A DNA stretch of 64,000 nucleotides from Bin55 sp009840545 (GTDB lineage Bacteria; Pseudomonadota; Gammaproteobacteria; Pseudomonadales; Azotimanducaceae), in contig OZ242357.1 of the NCBI GenBank assembly GCA_965208815.1, positions 3,410,001 to 3,474,000 of the forward strand. Direction: 5' to 3'. The notes below the pieces were generated by a model that saw only the letters and a program-made list of their open reading frames with translations, searched no databases and had not been told where the DNA came from. Numbering within the stretch: the first letter of the stretch is position 1; each line of letters opens with the position of its first letter. Both the position numbers and the translations under genes were made by a program. Positions 35,109 to 44,433 of this stretch are shown here, piece by piece.

Positions 35109-37688
35109 TCAGGCGTGCCGATCTTCACGGTCAATGACTTCGAGGAGTTCATACAGCAAGTCGTGGGCTGACTTCGGTGATACCTCGTCAAGATTCAGTC
35201 GTCGCAATCTTTCTATTACCGGATGATCGTAGTTTTCTTGCTCCAGGTGACTCTCAAACAAGTCCATGTAGTCACTCTCGCCATTCTTTATGGCGAGTTG
35301 CTCAAGTCTATGCAGCTGATTTCGCGCTTGTTGAAGAACCTTGCCCGGAATTCCGGCAAGGCGAGCGACGTGGATTCCATAGCTCTGTGAGGCAGGTCCT
35401 TCTTGGACCGAATGCAAGAATACAACCTTACGATTGTGCTCGATCGCGCTCAAATGGACGTTGTGCACGGTCTTCAAATTGTCTGCTAAAGCAGTTAGCT
35501 CAAAGTAGTGTGTCGAGAACAAAGTAAACGATTGCACGCGCTGCGCCATTGCATGTGCGACTGCCATCGCCAAAGCAAGTCCGTCGTAAGTGCTGGTACC
35601 ACGGCCAATCTCGTCAAGCAAAACTAAGCTTGAGGAGCTGGCGTTGTGAAGAATGTTTGCTGTTTCTGTCATTTCGACCATAAACGTGGACTGACCAGCG
35701 GAGAGATCGTCAGATGCCCCGATACGTGTGAAGATTCCATCGATTGGTCCAATGAGTGCCCGGTTGGCGGGCACAAAACTTCCGGCATAAGCAAGAATGA
35801 CGATGAGCGCGGTCTGGCGCATGTAGGTCGACTTTCCCCCCATGTTGGGTCCGGTGACAACCAACATCCGACGCAACTCGTTCAACTCAAGAGAGTTTGG
35901 AACGAAGTCCATTTCCGCGTTCGCGGCCAATACAGGGTGTTTTCCTTCCTCAATGGTCAAGACGGGTTCATTCGTGAATTCTGGTCGCGTGTAGCCTCGT
36001 TCACGAGCAGCGATTGCAAAACTGTTGAGTACATCCACTCTCGCCAGCGCTTCGGAGACCACGCGCAATTCGCTTGCCGATTTCTCTAGCTGCGTCAAGA
36101 GCTCCGAATAGAGTTCTTTTTCTCGAGCGAGAGCATCGGTCTCACTGCGCACATACTTCTCCTCGAATTCCCAAAGCTCCTCAGTCACGAATCGCTCAGT
36201 GTTCTTTAAAGTTTGTCGGCGAACGTAGTTTTCGGGCATTTCAGCTGACTGTGTTCGCGTGACCTCGATGTAGTAGCCATGAACTCGATTGTGGCCGACA
36301 CGAAGGGTGGACACGCCGGTGCGTTCTCGTTCCCGTCGCTCCAAGTCTTGAAGAAACTCCGATGCGTGTGACCGAATGGCACGGAGTTCATCCAGTTCAG
36401 CATCAAACCCGCTGGCAATCATCCCGCCATCCCGGACAAATGCTGGAGGTTCCTCAACAATTGCGTGTTCAATCAGATTGGATATGTCGCTTAGATCTGG
36501 AAGACGCTCGAATTTGTCGATTTCTGTTTCGTTTCCGAGATCCGAAATCAATTCCTTTATTTCGTCATAGCACTGTGCCGATAGTTTGATTCGTTGCAAG
36601 TCTCGAGGAGAAGCTGACTTCAATGCGACTCTCGTTACTGTGCGATGCATGTCCCCGATGGGTCGTAGTTCTCTGGTGAAACTGTTGTACGATTTTGTTG
36701 TGAGAATTGCTTCGACTAGATCATGTCGATCATGCACTTCCTCAACGATCGCACTGGGTTCATTGAGCCACTGTCGAAGTAGTCGCGAGCCCATGGGAGT
36801 TGCTGTAAAGTTCAGCACGTCGAATAACGTACCACTGGATTCGGGGCTACTTATTCGTCGATTGATTTCAAGATTACGCCGAGTTTGTGCATCCATGTGC
36901 AATGTACTCTGATTGGCGTGAAGTTGAATGCCATCAATGAAATCCAATGGTTGGCGGCATGCGTCTTGGGCGTACGACAAGGCTGCTGCGGCAGCTCCGA
37001 CGGCCTGTGGCTTGTCCGAGAAACCAAAACCATTGAGATCTTTTGTTCCAAAGTGTTTAGTGAGAGAGGTCTTTCCCAAAGAGTGATCAAATCTCAAAGG
37101 GTCGAGCTCGCGTTGAGCTGCGTCACTCCATACTTCTGTGCACCCCTCAGGAATCAGGACTTCGGTCGGATTGATTGACTCCAAAATGGCGACAAGATCA
37201 GCGTAAGATTTGACTTCAGCGCCGACAAAAGAACCGGTGGAAAGATTTATCCACGCCAACCCCGCATTTCGAAAACGAGACCGCGTCGCAGAAATTGCGA
37301 CGAGTACACTCTCTCGATCCGAATCAAGCAGCGCATCTTCTGTGAGGGTTCCGGGAGTGACAATGCGCTGAACTTTACGTTCAACAGGTCCCCTCGTAGC
37401 GTTTGGGTCGCCAACTTGCTCGCATATCACTACCGAACGACCCATCGAGACCAATCGGTTCAGATAGTTGTCTACAGCATGAAACGGAACGCCGCACATC
37501 GGGATGGGATTGCCTGACTTGCGTCCTCGGGAAGTCAAAGTGATTTCCAGAAGCTCGGCTGCAACTACGGCATCGTCGAAGAAGAGCTCGTAGAAATCGC
37601 CCATTCGATAGAAGAGAAGATCGTCGGGGTGTTGCGCCTTGATCGCCAGATACTGCTGGATCATTGGCGGGTAGTTGGAAGCGCTCAC
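35109..37688 (-). CDS. mutS: DNA mismatch repair protein MutS
   Basis: Recognises mismatches and recruits MutL. 859 residues, family length. N-terminal mismatch-binding domain with the Phe-x-Glu motif in YRMGDFYELFFDDA; connector, lever and clamp domains; C-terminal ATPase with Walker A VVTGPNMGGKSTYMRQ and Walker B LVLLDEIGRGTSTYDG, then FSTHYFELT. GTG start at 37688. Divergent from recA across a 275-bp gap that carries the recA promoter. Confidence 0.98.
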   Translation of the reverse strand: MSASNYPPMIQQYLAIKAQHPDDLLFYRMGDFYELFFDDAVVAAELLEITLTSRGRKSGNPIPMCGVPFHAVDNYLNRLVSMGRSVVICEQVGDPNATRGPVERKVQRIVTPGTLTEDALLDSDRESVLVAISATRSRFRNAGLAWINLSTGSFVGAEVKSYADLVAILESINPTEVLIPEGCTEVWSDAAQRELDPLRFDHSLGKTSLTKHFGTKDLNGFGFSDKPQAVGAAAAALSYAQDACRQPLDFIDGIQLHANQSTLHMDAQTRRNLEINRRISSPESSGTLFDVLNFTATPMGSRLLRQWLNEPSAIVEEVHDRHDLVEAILTTKSYNSFTRELRPIGDMHRTVTRVALKSASPRDLQRIKLSAQCYDEIKELISDLGNETEIDKFERLPDLSDISNLIEHAIVEEPPAFVRDGGMIASGFDAELDELRAIRSHASEFLQDLERRERERTGVSTLRVGHNRVHGYYIEVTRTQSAEMPENYVRRQTLKNTERFVTEELWEFEEKYVRSETDALAREKELYSELLTQLEKSASELRVVSEALARVDVLNSFAIAARERGYTRPEFTNEPVLTIEEGKHPVLAANAEMDFVPNSLELNELRRMLVVTGPNMGGKSTYMRQTALIVILAYAGSFVPANRALIGPIDGIFTRIGASDDLSAGQSTFMVEMTETANILHNASSSSLVLLDEIGRGTSTYDGLALAMAVAHAMAQRVQSFTLFSTHYFELTALADNLKTVHNVHLSAIEHNRKVVFLHSVQEGPASQSYGIHVARLAGIPGKVLQQARNQLHRLEQLAIKNGESDYMDLFESHLEQENYDHPVIERLRRLNLDEVSPKSAHDLLYELLEVIDREDRHA

Positions 37689-37891
37689 TTGTAATTACGG
37701 GCCGAGATTGAGAACAGGTGCATGTGTTAGAAACAATTGCGTTGGTAACTGCAAAGAAGACTCTTGACGCTCAAACAAACTTAGCGGAATAGTGAGATCC
37801 CTGTGCATTCTAATTGCACGAGATTACATCCGCTTTGTATTGCGACAGGGTGCTGCAACGAACCAAAAATCTGTTCAGAATTACGACTATT

Positions 37892-37934
37892 TTCACAATT
37901 AGTATTGCAATTTATACTGATTTTATATACAGTA
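37892..37934 (+). promoter_or_regulatory. LexA (SOS) box and promoter of recA
   Basis: TACTGATTTTATATACAGTA at 37915-37934 matches the enterobacterial LexA consensus (TACTG-N10-CAGTA) with both conserved arms intact. It overlaps the likely promoter: TTCACA (37892-37897) with TATACT (37913-37918), or TTGCAA (37905-37910) with TATACA (37926-37931); both spacers are about 15 bp. It lies 30 bp before the recA start, so LexA binding would block RNA polymerase. Confidence 0.85.
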
Positions 37935-37963
37935 CACCAATTAAAGAGATCGGAGTAGTTAGT

Positions 37964-39010
37964 ATGTCGAAAGACAATAGAGATCGAGCTCTCAAGGTCG
38001 CCCTTTCACAGATCGAGAAGCAATTCGGCAAGGGGTCGATGATGCGTCTTGGCGACCAAGAGCAGCAATCTGTTCCTGCCATATCGACAGGTTCGCTGAC
38101 GCTCGACATTGCGTTAGGCGTGGGCGGATTGCCGCGTGGTCGAGTCGTTGAAATTTATGGTCCCGAATCGTCGGGCAAGACATCGCTCACATTACATGTG
38201 ATCGCTCAGGCACAGCGACAAGGCGGGACATGCGCGTTTGTGGATGCAGAGCATGCGATGGATCCCATCTATGCCAAAACGCTTGGAGTGAACACTGACG
38301 ACTTGCTGGTGTCGCAGCCTGACACTGGCGAACAAGCGTTGGAAATTTGCGACATGATCGTGAGGTCGGGCGCAGTGGATGTCGTAGTAATTGATTCCGT
38401 TGCAGCGTTAACGCCAAAGGCGGAAATCGAAGGCGAGATGGGTGACTCGCACGTTGGTTTGCAAGCCAGACTCATGAGCCAAGCTCTGAGAAAGATGACT
38501 TCAAGTATCAAAAATTCGAACACACTTGTCATATTTATCAACCAGATTCGATCAAAGATAGGTGTCATGTTTGGATCCCCAGAAACAACCACTGGGGGCA
38601 ATGCATTGAAGTTCTATGCAACTGTCAGACTTGATATTCGCCGCATTGGAGCCATTAAGGATGGAGACGAAGTCGTAGGCAATCAAACACGGGTTCGCGT
38701 TCAGAAAAACAAGGTTGCTCCCCCGTTTAAACAAGCTGAGTTTCAGATTCTCTACGCCACTGGAATCAACCGTATGGGAGAGATTTTGGACTTGGGCGTA
38801 GAACAGGGCTTTATTGACAAGTCCGGCTCTTGGTACTCACTTGAGAGTGAGCGTATTGGACAAGGACGCAGACAAGCTGAGATTTGGTTGGCTGAGAATC
38901 CGGAATCTGCGCGGAAGATCGAATCAGCGATCCGTGGTGCTTTGCTTCCAGACACAGTACCTGCTGACGAGGAAGAAATAGCGGACGGAACTGCGATTGT
39001 CGACGGCTAG
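37964..39010 (+). CDS. recA: Recombinase RecA
   Basis: Strand-exchange protein and SOS co-protease. 348 residues from the ATG at 37964, with GGAG at 37952-37955; the in-frame extension to 37814 runs through the promoter and is rejected. Motifs: EKQFGKGSMMRLGD, Walker A IYGPESSGKTSLTLH, VDVVVIDSVAALTPKAEIEG, GLQARLMSQALRKMT, and LVIFINQIRSKIGVMFGSPE (loop L2). Acidic C-terminus as in relatives. Followed 25 bases later by its regulator recX. Confidence 0.98.
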   Translation: MSKDNRDRALKVALSQIEKQFGKGSMMRLGDQEQQSVPAISTGSLTLDIALGVGGLPRGRVVEIYGPESSGKTSLTLHVIAQAQRQGGTCAFVDAEHAMDPIYAKTLGVNTDDLLVSQPDTGEQALEICDMIVRSGAVDVVVIDSVAALTPKAEIEGEMGDSHVGLQARLMSQALRKMTSSIKNSNTLVIFINQIRSKIGVMFGSPETTTGGNALKFYATVRLDIRRIGAIKDGDEVVGNQTRVRVQKNKVAPPFKQAEFQILYATGINRMGEILDLGVEQGFIDKSGSWYSLESERIGQGRRQAEIWLAENPESARKIESAIRGALLPDTVPADEEEIADGTAIVDG

Positions 39011-39035
39011 TTCTTGTCCTTGACATTGGATTTTT

Positions 39036-39506
39036 GTGTCGGAAAATTCGAGTACAAACGAGGCGTACGAACTCGCCGTACGCTTCTTGGCTCGACGAGA
39101 ACACTCTCGCCATGAGCTTCGCGTAAAACTTCGGCAACGCGGAGTGTCAAGCAGTGCAGTCGAGTCCGTTCTCGATACGCTTGAGACAAATGGGCTTCAA
39201 TCTGATGATCGCTACACCGAGATTTGCGTCCGGTCGCGACTGAGAAAAGGGCACGGACCCCTTAAGATTCGAGCGTATTTGCAACACCACGGAGTCCAGA
39301 ACTCGAAGATTTCGGAGCACTTGTCAAGCAACGAAGAATATTGGTTCAAGAGGGCCCTTGAGTCAGATACGAAGTGTCGCGTGCGAAATCAAATCGAACA
39401 AGAAAATGCTAGAGACCAGGAAGTGCTACAAGTGCGGGCGAGATATCTAAGTAATAGAGGATATCCTGCCAATGTGATTTCTCGTGTGTTGAACTCACCG
39501 GCATAG
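39036..39506 (+). CDS. recX: RecA regulator RecX
   Basis: Binds the RecA filament and limits its activity. 156 residues, all-helical, with the family blocks LAVRFLARREHSRHELRVKL, VLDTLETNGLQSDDRYTE and SRLRKGHGPLKIRAYLQHHGV. GTG start at 39036, 25 bases after recA; likely co-transcribed and SOS-induced with it. Confidence 0.93.
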   Translation: MSENSSTNEAYELAVRFLARREHSRHELRVKLRQRGVSSSAVESVLDTLETNGLQSDDRYTEICVRSRLRKGHGPLKIRAYLQHHGVQNSKISEHLSSNEEYWFKRALESDTKCRVRNQIEQENARDQEVLQVRARYLSNRGYPANVISRVLNSPA

Positions 39507-39552
39507 CGAACAACACGCGCAAATTCTTGTCAAACGCCATTCCCACGATTTC

Positions 39553-39558
39553 TATAAT
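39553..39558 (+). promoter_or_regulatory. Candidate -10 box for alaS
   Basis: Perfect TATAAT at 39553-39558. TTGTCA (39527-39532) is 20 bp upstream, too far for an ideal -35, so the upstream element is weak or different. A start near 39565 leaves about 29 nt before the ATG at 39594, which favours that start over the TTG at 39570. Confidence 0.45.
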
Positions 39559-39593
39559 TCGAAGCGATTTTGCCCACCCCACCGACGAAACTC

Positions 39594-42230
39594 ATGCGCA
39601 CCGAGGAATTGCGGCGCACCTATCTCGAGTTTTTTCAAGAACTTGATCACAAGGTCTATGCTTCCGCACCATTAGTTCCTGCCAATGATCCAAGCCTGCT
39701 GTTCACGGTTGCAGGAATGGTTCAATTCAAAGATGCATTGCTTGGTGTAACAACTCCAGAAGTTCCTCGTGCGGCTTCGTGTCAGGTGTGCATGAGGGCT
39801 GGTGGCAAGCATAACGATCTAGACAACGTTGGGTACACAGCTCGCCATAACACGTTGTTCGAAATGTTGGGAAATTTCAGCTTTGGAGACTATTTCAAGG
39901 AAGAGGCCATCGAATGGGCGTGGGGTTTTGTCATCGAAGTCCTCAACTTCGATAGGGAGCTGATTTGGATCACAACCCACCCATCTGATGTCGAAGCTCG
40001 CAAGATTTGGGTGGAGAAAATTGGAATCCGACCTGAACGTGTAGTAACCCATGAAGACAATTTTTGGGAGATGGGGAACACCGGACCTTGTGGTCCGAAC
40101 ACGGAAATTTTTTACGACCAGGGTTCTGCATTCCAGGGTGGTCCACCAGGGTCGGACGATGAAGACGGAGACCGATTTCTTGAGTTTTGGAACCTAGTTT
40201 TCCCACAGTTCGATCGTCAACCCGACGGCGAACTAGCTCCGCTTGCCGCCCCTGGTGTGGACACCGGATTAGGCTTGGAACGTACCGCGGCGTTAGTGCA
40301 GGGTGTAGCAAGCAACTACGAAATTGACCTATTTCGGGACCTCGTCCTTGCAATAAGCCGACTTGTTCACACAGGCAACAAAACGGAGGTCATGAACTCG
40401 CCTTCGATTCGTGTGATTGCAGATCACATTCGGTCTTGCGCGTTTCTCATCGGAGATGGGGTCCTGCCCTCAAATGAAGGTCGTGGTTATGTTCTGCGAC
40501 GAGTTATACGTCGTGCATTGAGGCACGGACATAAACTCGGGCTAACAGAAGCTTTCTTTCATCGACTAGTCAGCCCACTGGTCGATTCGATGGGCGACGC
40601 ATATCCGAATTTTGCAAACTCCCAATCTCGCATTGAGGAAGTATTGCTCAATGAAGAGGAAAAGTTTGCAGGTACTTTGCGTTTTGGCATGTCTATGCTC
40701 GAACGGGAAATTGAAAACCTACCACAACCCGTCCTTCAAGGCGATTTGGTTTTCAAACTCTACGACACCTACGGATTTCCCGTGGACCTGACGCAAGATA
40801 TCGCACGAGAACGTGGATTAGAGATGGATTCTGCGGGATTCGAAGCTTTGATGAACGAACAACGAGATCGTGCACGGAGCTCAGGTCAGTTCGAAAGCAA
40901 TCAAGGCAATTCGCTTCGATTTGACTCGGAGGTTGAATTTGAGGGTTATCGAAGTCTTGCAGGCACAGCGGTCGTGATGGAACTCTTCAAGGGCGATCCT
41001 GACCAAGATGAGAATGAACCTGTTGACAGTCTCGAGCTGGGCGACAAAGGATTGTTGGTGCTGGATCGTACAGGTTTCTACGGTGAGGCTGGCGGTCAAG
41101 TTGGAGACACGGGATTCATAAAGACGGAATCTTCGTCATTTGTAGTTCACGATACGCAAAGGACAGACAGACAGTTTGTGCATTTTGGTGAGGTTGAGAC
41201 GGGGCGATTGTGTAAAGGGGACCAAGTATCCACCAACGTCGACTCGGTACGCCGCCAAGACATCGCAAGAAACCATACTGGAACACACTTACTGCACGCT
41301 GCATTGAAGAACGTGCTCGGTCCACATGTAAGCCAGCGCGGCTCTCTTGTTGCTCCGGATCGACTGCGTTTCGATTTCTCACACGATCTTCCGTTGGCAC
41401 AGGAAGAGATTGAGAGAATCGAAGATTCGGTGAATGAGCAAATCGCATTGAACACTCACGTGGAGACTCAAGTCGTTCCGTACGACGAAGCAGTAAGAAT
41501 GGGTGCTGTAGCACTGTTCGGCGAAAAGTACGGAGAGATCGTTCGTGTTCTAAACGTGGGAAATGGTTTTTCCGTGGAGTTTTGTGGCGGGACCCATGTC
41601 GCTTTCACTGGGGAAATCGGTTCATTGCGGATTATTTCCCAATCTGGCATAGCGTCAGGAGTTCGTAGGATTGAAGCTTTAACGGGTCGAGCAGCTCAAT
41701 CACAGTCGCGGCGTGACGATCGCGTGTTAAGAAATCTCGAAAACCGTCTACGAACGGGTCGCTCAACTCTTGGGGACCGTCTCGAAGCATTGCTGGACGA
41801 AAACGTTGCGCTAGCCAAGAGTCTGGAGGAATCCAAGAAACAGAAGGCATTGAACATCGGAGAGTCAGTCGCTAAAGAATCGACCGCTGTTGCTGGAATT
41901 CAAGTGGTGGCGACACGAGTCGATGGTGACGTCAAGTCATTGATGTCTGTGTATGACGACATTCGATCTCGACTGAAGAGTTACGTGATTGTGCTAGCGG
42001 TCGTAGTCGATGAAAGGATTCATCTCGTGAGTGGAATTTCGAAGAATCTTGTTCAGAAGATGAAAGCTGGTGAACTCATCGAGCATGTTGGTTCACAGAT
42101 CGGAGCACGAGGAGGCGGCAAGCCAGAAATGGCTCGAGCCGGCGGTGGAACGAATATTGCGGCACTACCGAAAGCCTTGGAGTCAGTCAAGGACTGGGTT
42201 CGAGAGCGGCAATCAGTCGAGACGCCGTGA
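39594..42230 (+). CDS. alaS: Alanyl-tRNA synthetase
   Basis: Charges tRNA-Ala and edits Ser/Gly mischarging. 878 residues. The class II catalytic core shows AGMVQFKDALLG, ARHNTLFEMLGNFSFGDYF, NTGPCGPNTEIFYD and GVDTGLGLERTAA. The editing domain has the zinc residues RNHTGTHLLHAAL and FCGGTHV, followed by the coiled coil and the C-Ala domain with GARGGGKPEMARAGG. ATG at 39594 is preferred over the TTG at 39570 because of promoter position. Overlaps lysC by 4 bases (GTGA). Confidence 0.97.
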   Translation: MRTEELRRTYLEFFQELDHKVYASAPLVPANDPSLLFTVAGMVQFKDALLGVTTPEVPRAASCQVCMRAGGKHNDLDNVGYTARHNTLFEMLGNFSFGDYFKEEAIEWAWGFVIEVLNFDRELIWITTHPSDVEARKIWVEKIGIRPERVVTHEDNFWEMGNTGPCGPNTEIFYDQGSAFQGGPPGSDDEDGDRFLEFWNLVFPQFDRQPDGELAPLAAPGVDTGLGLERTAALVQGVASNYEIDLFRDLVLAISRLVHTGNKTEVMNSPSIRVIADHIRSCAFLIGDGVLPSNEGRGYVLRRVIRRALRHGHKLGLTEAFFHRLVSPLVDSMGDAYPNFANSQSRIEEVLLNEEEKFAGTLRFGMSMLEREIENLPQPVLQGDLVFKLYDTYGFPVDLTQDIARERGLEMDSAGFEALMNEQRDRARSSGQFESNQGNSLRFDSEVEFEGYRSLAGTAVVMELFKGDPDQDENEPVDSLELGDKGLLVLDRTGFYGEAGGQVGDTGFIKTESSSFVVHDTQRTDRQFVHFGEVETGRLCKGDQVSTNVDSVRRQDIARNHTGTHLLHAALKNVLGPHVSQRGSLVAPDRLRFDFSHDLPLAQEEIERIEDSVNEQIALNTHVETQVVPYDEAVRMGAVALFGEKYGEIVRVLNVGNGFSVEFCGGTHVAFTGEIGSLRIISQSGIASGVRRIEALTGRAAQSQSRRDDRVLRNLENRLRTGRSTLGDRLEALLDENVALAKSLEESKKQKALNIGESVAKESTAVAGIQVVATRVDGDVKSLMSVYDDIRSRLKSYVIVLAVVVDERIHLVSGISKNLVQKMKAGELIEHVGSQIGARGGGKPEMARAGGGTNIAALPKALESVKDWVRERQSVETP

Positions 42231-43492
42231 GTCTGGTTGTAGCAAAGTTTGGTGGCACTTCTGTCGCTGATCTGAAACGAATCCGAATTGTTGCCGGACA
42301 TGTCGCATCCTGTAGAGACGAGGGTCACGATGTTGTTGTAGTTGTCTCCGCTATGGCCGGAGATACGGATCGACTGATTGAGTTGGGATCCAGCGTCGTC
42401 CAGCAACCTGACCCGCGTGAAATGGACGTCTTGCTAGCGTCAGGCGAGCAGGTGTCGGTCGCGTTACTTGCTATGGCGATTCAAGAACGAGGACTTCGAG
42501 CACGGTCCTTTTTGGCAAACCAAATTCGAATGCGAACCGAGGGGAGCCACATGAGAGCTAAGATCCAGTCCGTTGAAGTCAGAAGACTTCAAGAGAATAT
42601 AGCATCGGGTGTCATTCCAGTTATTGCGGGTTTTCAAGGAATTGGTGCAGATGGGGACGTTACTACCATTGGTCGAGGTGGTTCAGACACAACAGCCGTG
42701 GCTGTGGCGGCTGCATTGGAGGCGGACGAATGCCGAATTTACACCGATGTGGAAGGTGTGTATACAGCAGATCCACGAATCGTGGAGCATGCACAAAAGT
42801 TGGATCGAGTGGTTTGCGAGGAGATGCTGGAAATGGCAGCTTTGGGAGCAAAAGTGTTGCATACCCGGTGTGTCGAGTATGCCCACCGATACTCGGTATC
42901 GCTTCGTGTGCTATCCAGTTTCGTGCCAGGTACCGGAACTCTGATTTGTGAAGAGGGAGAAGAAGACGAAATGGAACGACCTGATGTATCGGCTGTCACA
43001 CATGACAGAAACGAGGCCAAATTGACTGTCACTAGGGTTCCGGACAAACCCGGATTGGCTTACAAGCTCCTAGGCCCCATTGGAGAAGCAGGAATTTCGG
43101 TCGACATGATTGTCCAAAACGTAGGAGCTGAATCTCTTACAGACATGACATTCACTGTCAAGCGTGAGGACTATCAACAAAGTCAGGAAATACTTCGTGA
43201 AAGCATCGCTGAGTTGTCGGATGAACTCTCTAAAGAGCAAGTTCAGCTAATGAGCGTCGTCGGTGACGACTCTATTGCAAAGGTAACTGTCGTCGGTGTT
43301 GGAATGAGATCTCACGCTGGCGTTGCAACAACCATGTTCGAAACCTTAGCTCAATACGGCATAAACATCCAAATGATCTCCACATCCGAAATCAAGATAT
43401 CTGTGATAATTCACGAAGATTTCTGCGAACTGGCAGTTCGCGCACTTCACTCTGCGTTCAAATTGGACGTGGCGCATCCTTTGGCTAACTAG
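42227..43492 (+). CDS. lysC: Aspartate kinase
   Basis: First step of the aspartate family (lysine, DAP, threonine, methionine). 421 residues: amino-acid kinase domain with VVAKFGGTSVADLKR, VTTIGRGGSDTTAVAVAAAL and IYTDVEGVYTADPR, then two ACT domains (about residues 265-420; ITKV-type DKPGLAYKLLGPIGEAGISV and IAKVTVVGVGMRSHAGVA) that usually give lysine/threonine feedback. GTG start at 42227 overlapping the alaS stop. Same gene order as in Pseudomonas (alaS-lysC-csrA). Confidence 0.97.
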   Translation: MSLVVAKFGGTSVADLKRIRIVAGHVASCRDEGHDVVVVVSAMAGDTDRLIELGSSVVQQPDPREMDVLLASGEQVSVALLAMAIQERGLRARSFLANQIRMRTEGSHMRAKIQSVEVRRLQENIASGVIPVIAGFQGIGADGDVTTIGRGGSDTTAVAVAAALEADECRIYTDVEGVYTADPRIVEHAQKLDRVVCEEMLEMAALGAKVLHTRCVEYAHRYSVSLRVLSSFVPGTGTLICEEGEEDEMERPDVSAVTHDRNEAKLTVTRVPDKPGLAYKLLGPIGEAGISVDMIVQNVGAESLTDMTFTVKREDYQQSQEILRESIAELSDELSKEQVQLMSVVGDDSIAKVTVVGVGMRSHAGVATTMFETLAQYGINIQMISTSEIKISVIIHEDFCELAVRALHSAFKLDVAHPLAN

Positions 43493-43583
43493 AACTGCTG
43501 TGTTATGATTTTTGACGCTTCTTTACAGAGTTGGCAAAGACCGTTGCACGAAGCCGGAGACCAATTGCGACAAGGAGGTTATG

Positions 43584-43775
43584 GTGCTCATTCTCACTCG
43601 ACGCGTGAACGAGACATTGATTATCGATGACAAAATCGAAATCACTGTTCTGCAGACTCGTGGAAATCAAGTTCGTATAGGAATTCAAGCACCACGCGAA
43701 GTCCTCATACATCGCAAGGAAGTCATACAAGACAAGAGACCTCAAGATGGCGAGAGCGGGACCTCAGAATCCTAG
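43584..43775 (+). CDS. csrA: Carbon storage regulator CsrA
   Basis: Post-transcriptional regulator that binds GGA motifs in mRNA leaders. The start is best placed at GTG 43584 (MLILTRRVNETL, the exact family N-terminus): AAGGAGG at 43572-43578 is 5 nt upstream of it, whereas the ATG at 43581 would be only 2 nt away. 63 residues. RNA-contacting blocks LTRRVNETLIIDD and GNQVRIGIQAPREVLIHRKEV are intact. The Shine-Dalgarno contains an ANGGA site, compatible with autorepression. tRNA genes follow, as in E. coli and Pseudomonas. Confidence 0.95.
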   Translation: MLILTRRVNETLIIDDKIEITVLQTRGNQVRIGIQAPREVLIHRKEVIQDKRPQDGESGTSES

Positions 43776-43830
43776 AGCTTTCTTGCTGACACGTAGAATA
43801 ATCCTAGGCTAAATTCGTACTTGACTTGTT

Positions 43831-43907
43831 GCGCCTGTGGCCAAACTGGATAAGGCACCAGTCTACGAAACTGGCGATTACAGGTTCGAATCCTGTCAGG
43901 CGCGCCA
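43831..43907 (+). tRNA. tRNA-Arg (anticodon ACG)
   Basis: 77 nt including encoded CCA. Acceptor GCGCCTG pairs with CAGGCGC; anticodon stem CCAGT/ACTGG with loop CTACGAA gives anticodon ACG (A34 is normally edited to inosine); T arm ACAGG TTCGAAT CCTGT. A possible promoter, TTGCTG (43783-43788) and TAGGCT (43805-43810), lies just upstream. Confidence 0.97.
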
Positions 43908-43934
43908 GATAGTAAACAAGAGATCGTTAGCGTT

Positions 43935-44024
43935 GGAGAGGTGGCCGAGCGGCTGAAGGCGCTCCCCTGCTAAGGGAGTATGGGGTGAAACCCATCGAGG
44001 GTTCGAATCCCTCCCTCTCCGCCA
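43935..44024 (+). tRNA. tRNA-Ser (anticodon GCT)
   Basis: 90 nt with encoded CCA and a long class II variable arm (TATGGGGTGAAACCCAT). Acceptor GGAGAGG pairs with CCTCTCC; anticodon stem CTCCC/GGGAG with loop CTGCTAA gives GCT, reading AGC/AGU. T arm GAGGG TTCGAAT CCCTC. It follows tRNA-Arg by 27 bases, probably one transcript. An inverted pair TGGCCC/GGGCCA (about 44044-44074) lies downstream without a T-tract. Confidence 0.97.
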
Positions 44025-44184
44025 TAAACTGAAATGCGATTCTGGCCCAACGCCGTCCCTCAGTACTAGGGCCATGCTGTAAAGAGTTTGCATAGAAACC
44101 AAGCTTGGAAAAGCCTGATTGAGCGAATTCAGCTGGTCGAGTGATCCGTCGTGCCCGTGGCGGGGACAGTTAGAACTTTGTTGT

Positions 44185-44397
44185 TTAGTCGGTGAGACTG
44201 TGGGCGAGTTGCGTGCGAGAACGCTTGTGTTCGTCTCCCTTAGCAACTTCTATGAGTGCCTTGGCTACCTGAACGCATGAGCCGCAATACATTCCAACTC
44301 CGAGGTTTACAGATACGGAATCCAAGTTTTCGTTGCCATTCTGAACCGATGAGACAATCTCTGACTCAGTTACAGCATTACAAATGCATACGTACAT
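44185..44397 (-). CDS. bfd: Bacterioferritin-associated ferredoxin
   Basis: [2Fe-2S] protein that reduces bacterioferritin to release stored iron. 70 residues from the ATG at 44397 (MYVCICNAVTESEI); the longer frame upstream runs through the promoter. The cluster ligands are CIC near the N-terminus and YCGSC at about residues 36-40. Divergent from bfr, its functional partner, and preceded by a Fur box, so expected to be induced by iron starvation. Confidence 0.93.
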   Translation of the reverse strand: MYVCICNAVTESEIVSSVQNGNENLDSVSVNLGVGMYCGSCVQVAKALIEVAKGDEHKRSRTQLAHSLTD

Positions 44398-44403
44398 ATT
44401 GCA

Positions 44404-44433
44404 ATTGTAAATGATAATGAGTAGCAATTGCAA
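44404..44433 (-). promoter_or_regulatory. bfd promoter with Fur box between -35 and -10
   Basis: On the minus strand, TTGCAA (44433-44428) and TACAAT (44409-44404) are 18 bp apart. A Fur-like site (plus-strand GATAATGAGTAGCAATTGC, 44413-44431) matches the 19-bp Fur consensus at about 14 positions by hand alignment. Occupancy by Fur-iron would block the promoter. Confidence 0.7.

Noticed and set aside
37814..37963. Extended recA start
   Set aside because: It covers the LexA box and promoter; the ATG at 37964 has GGAG and the standard N-terminus.
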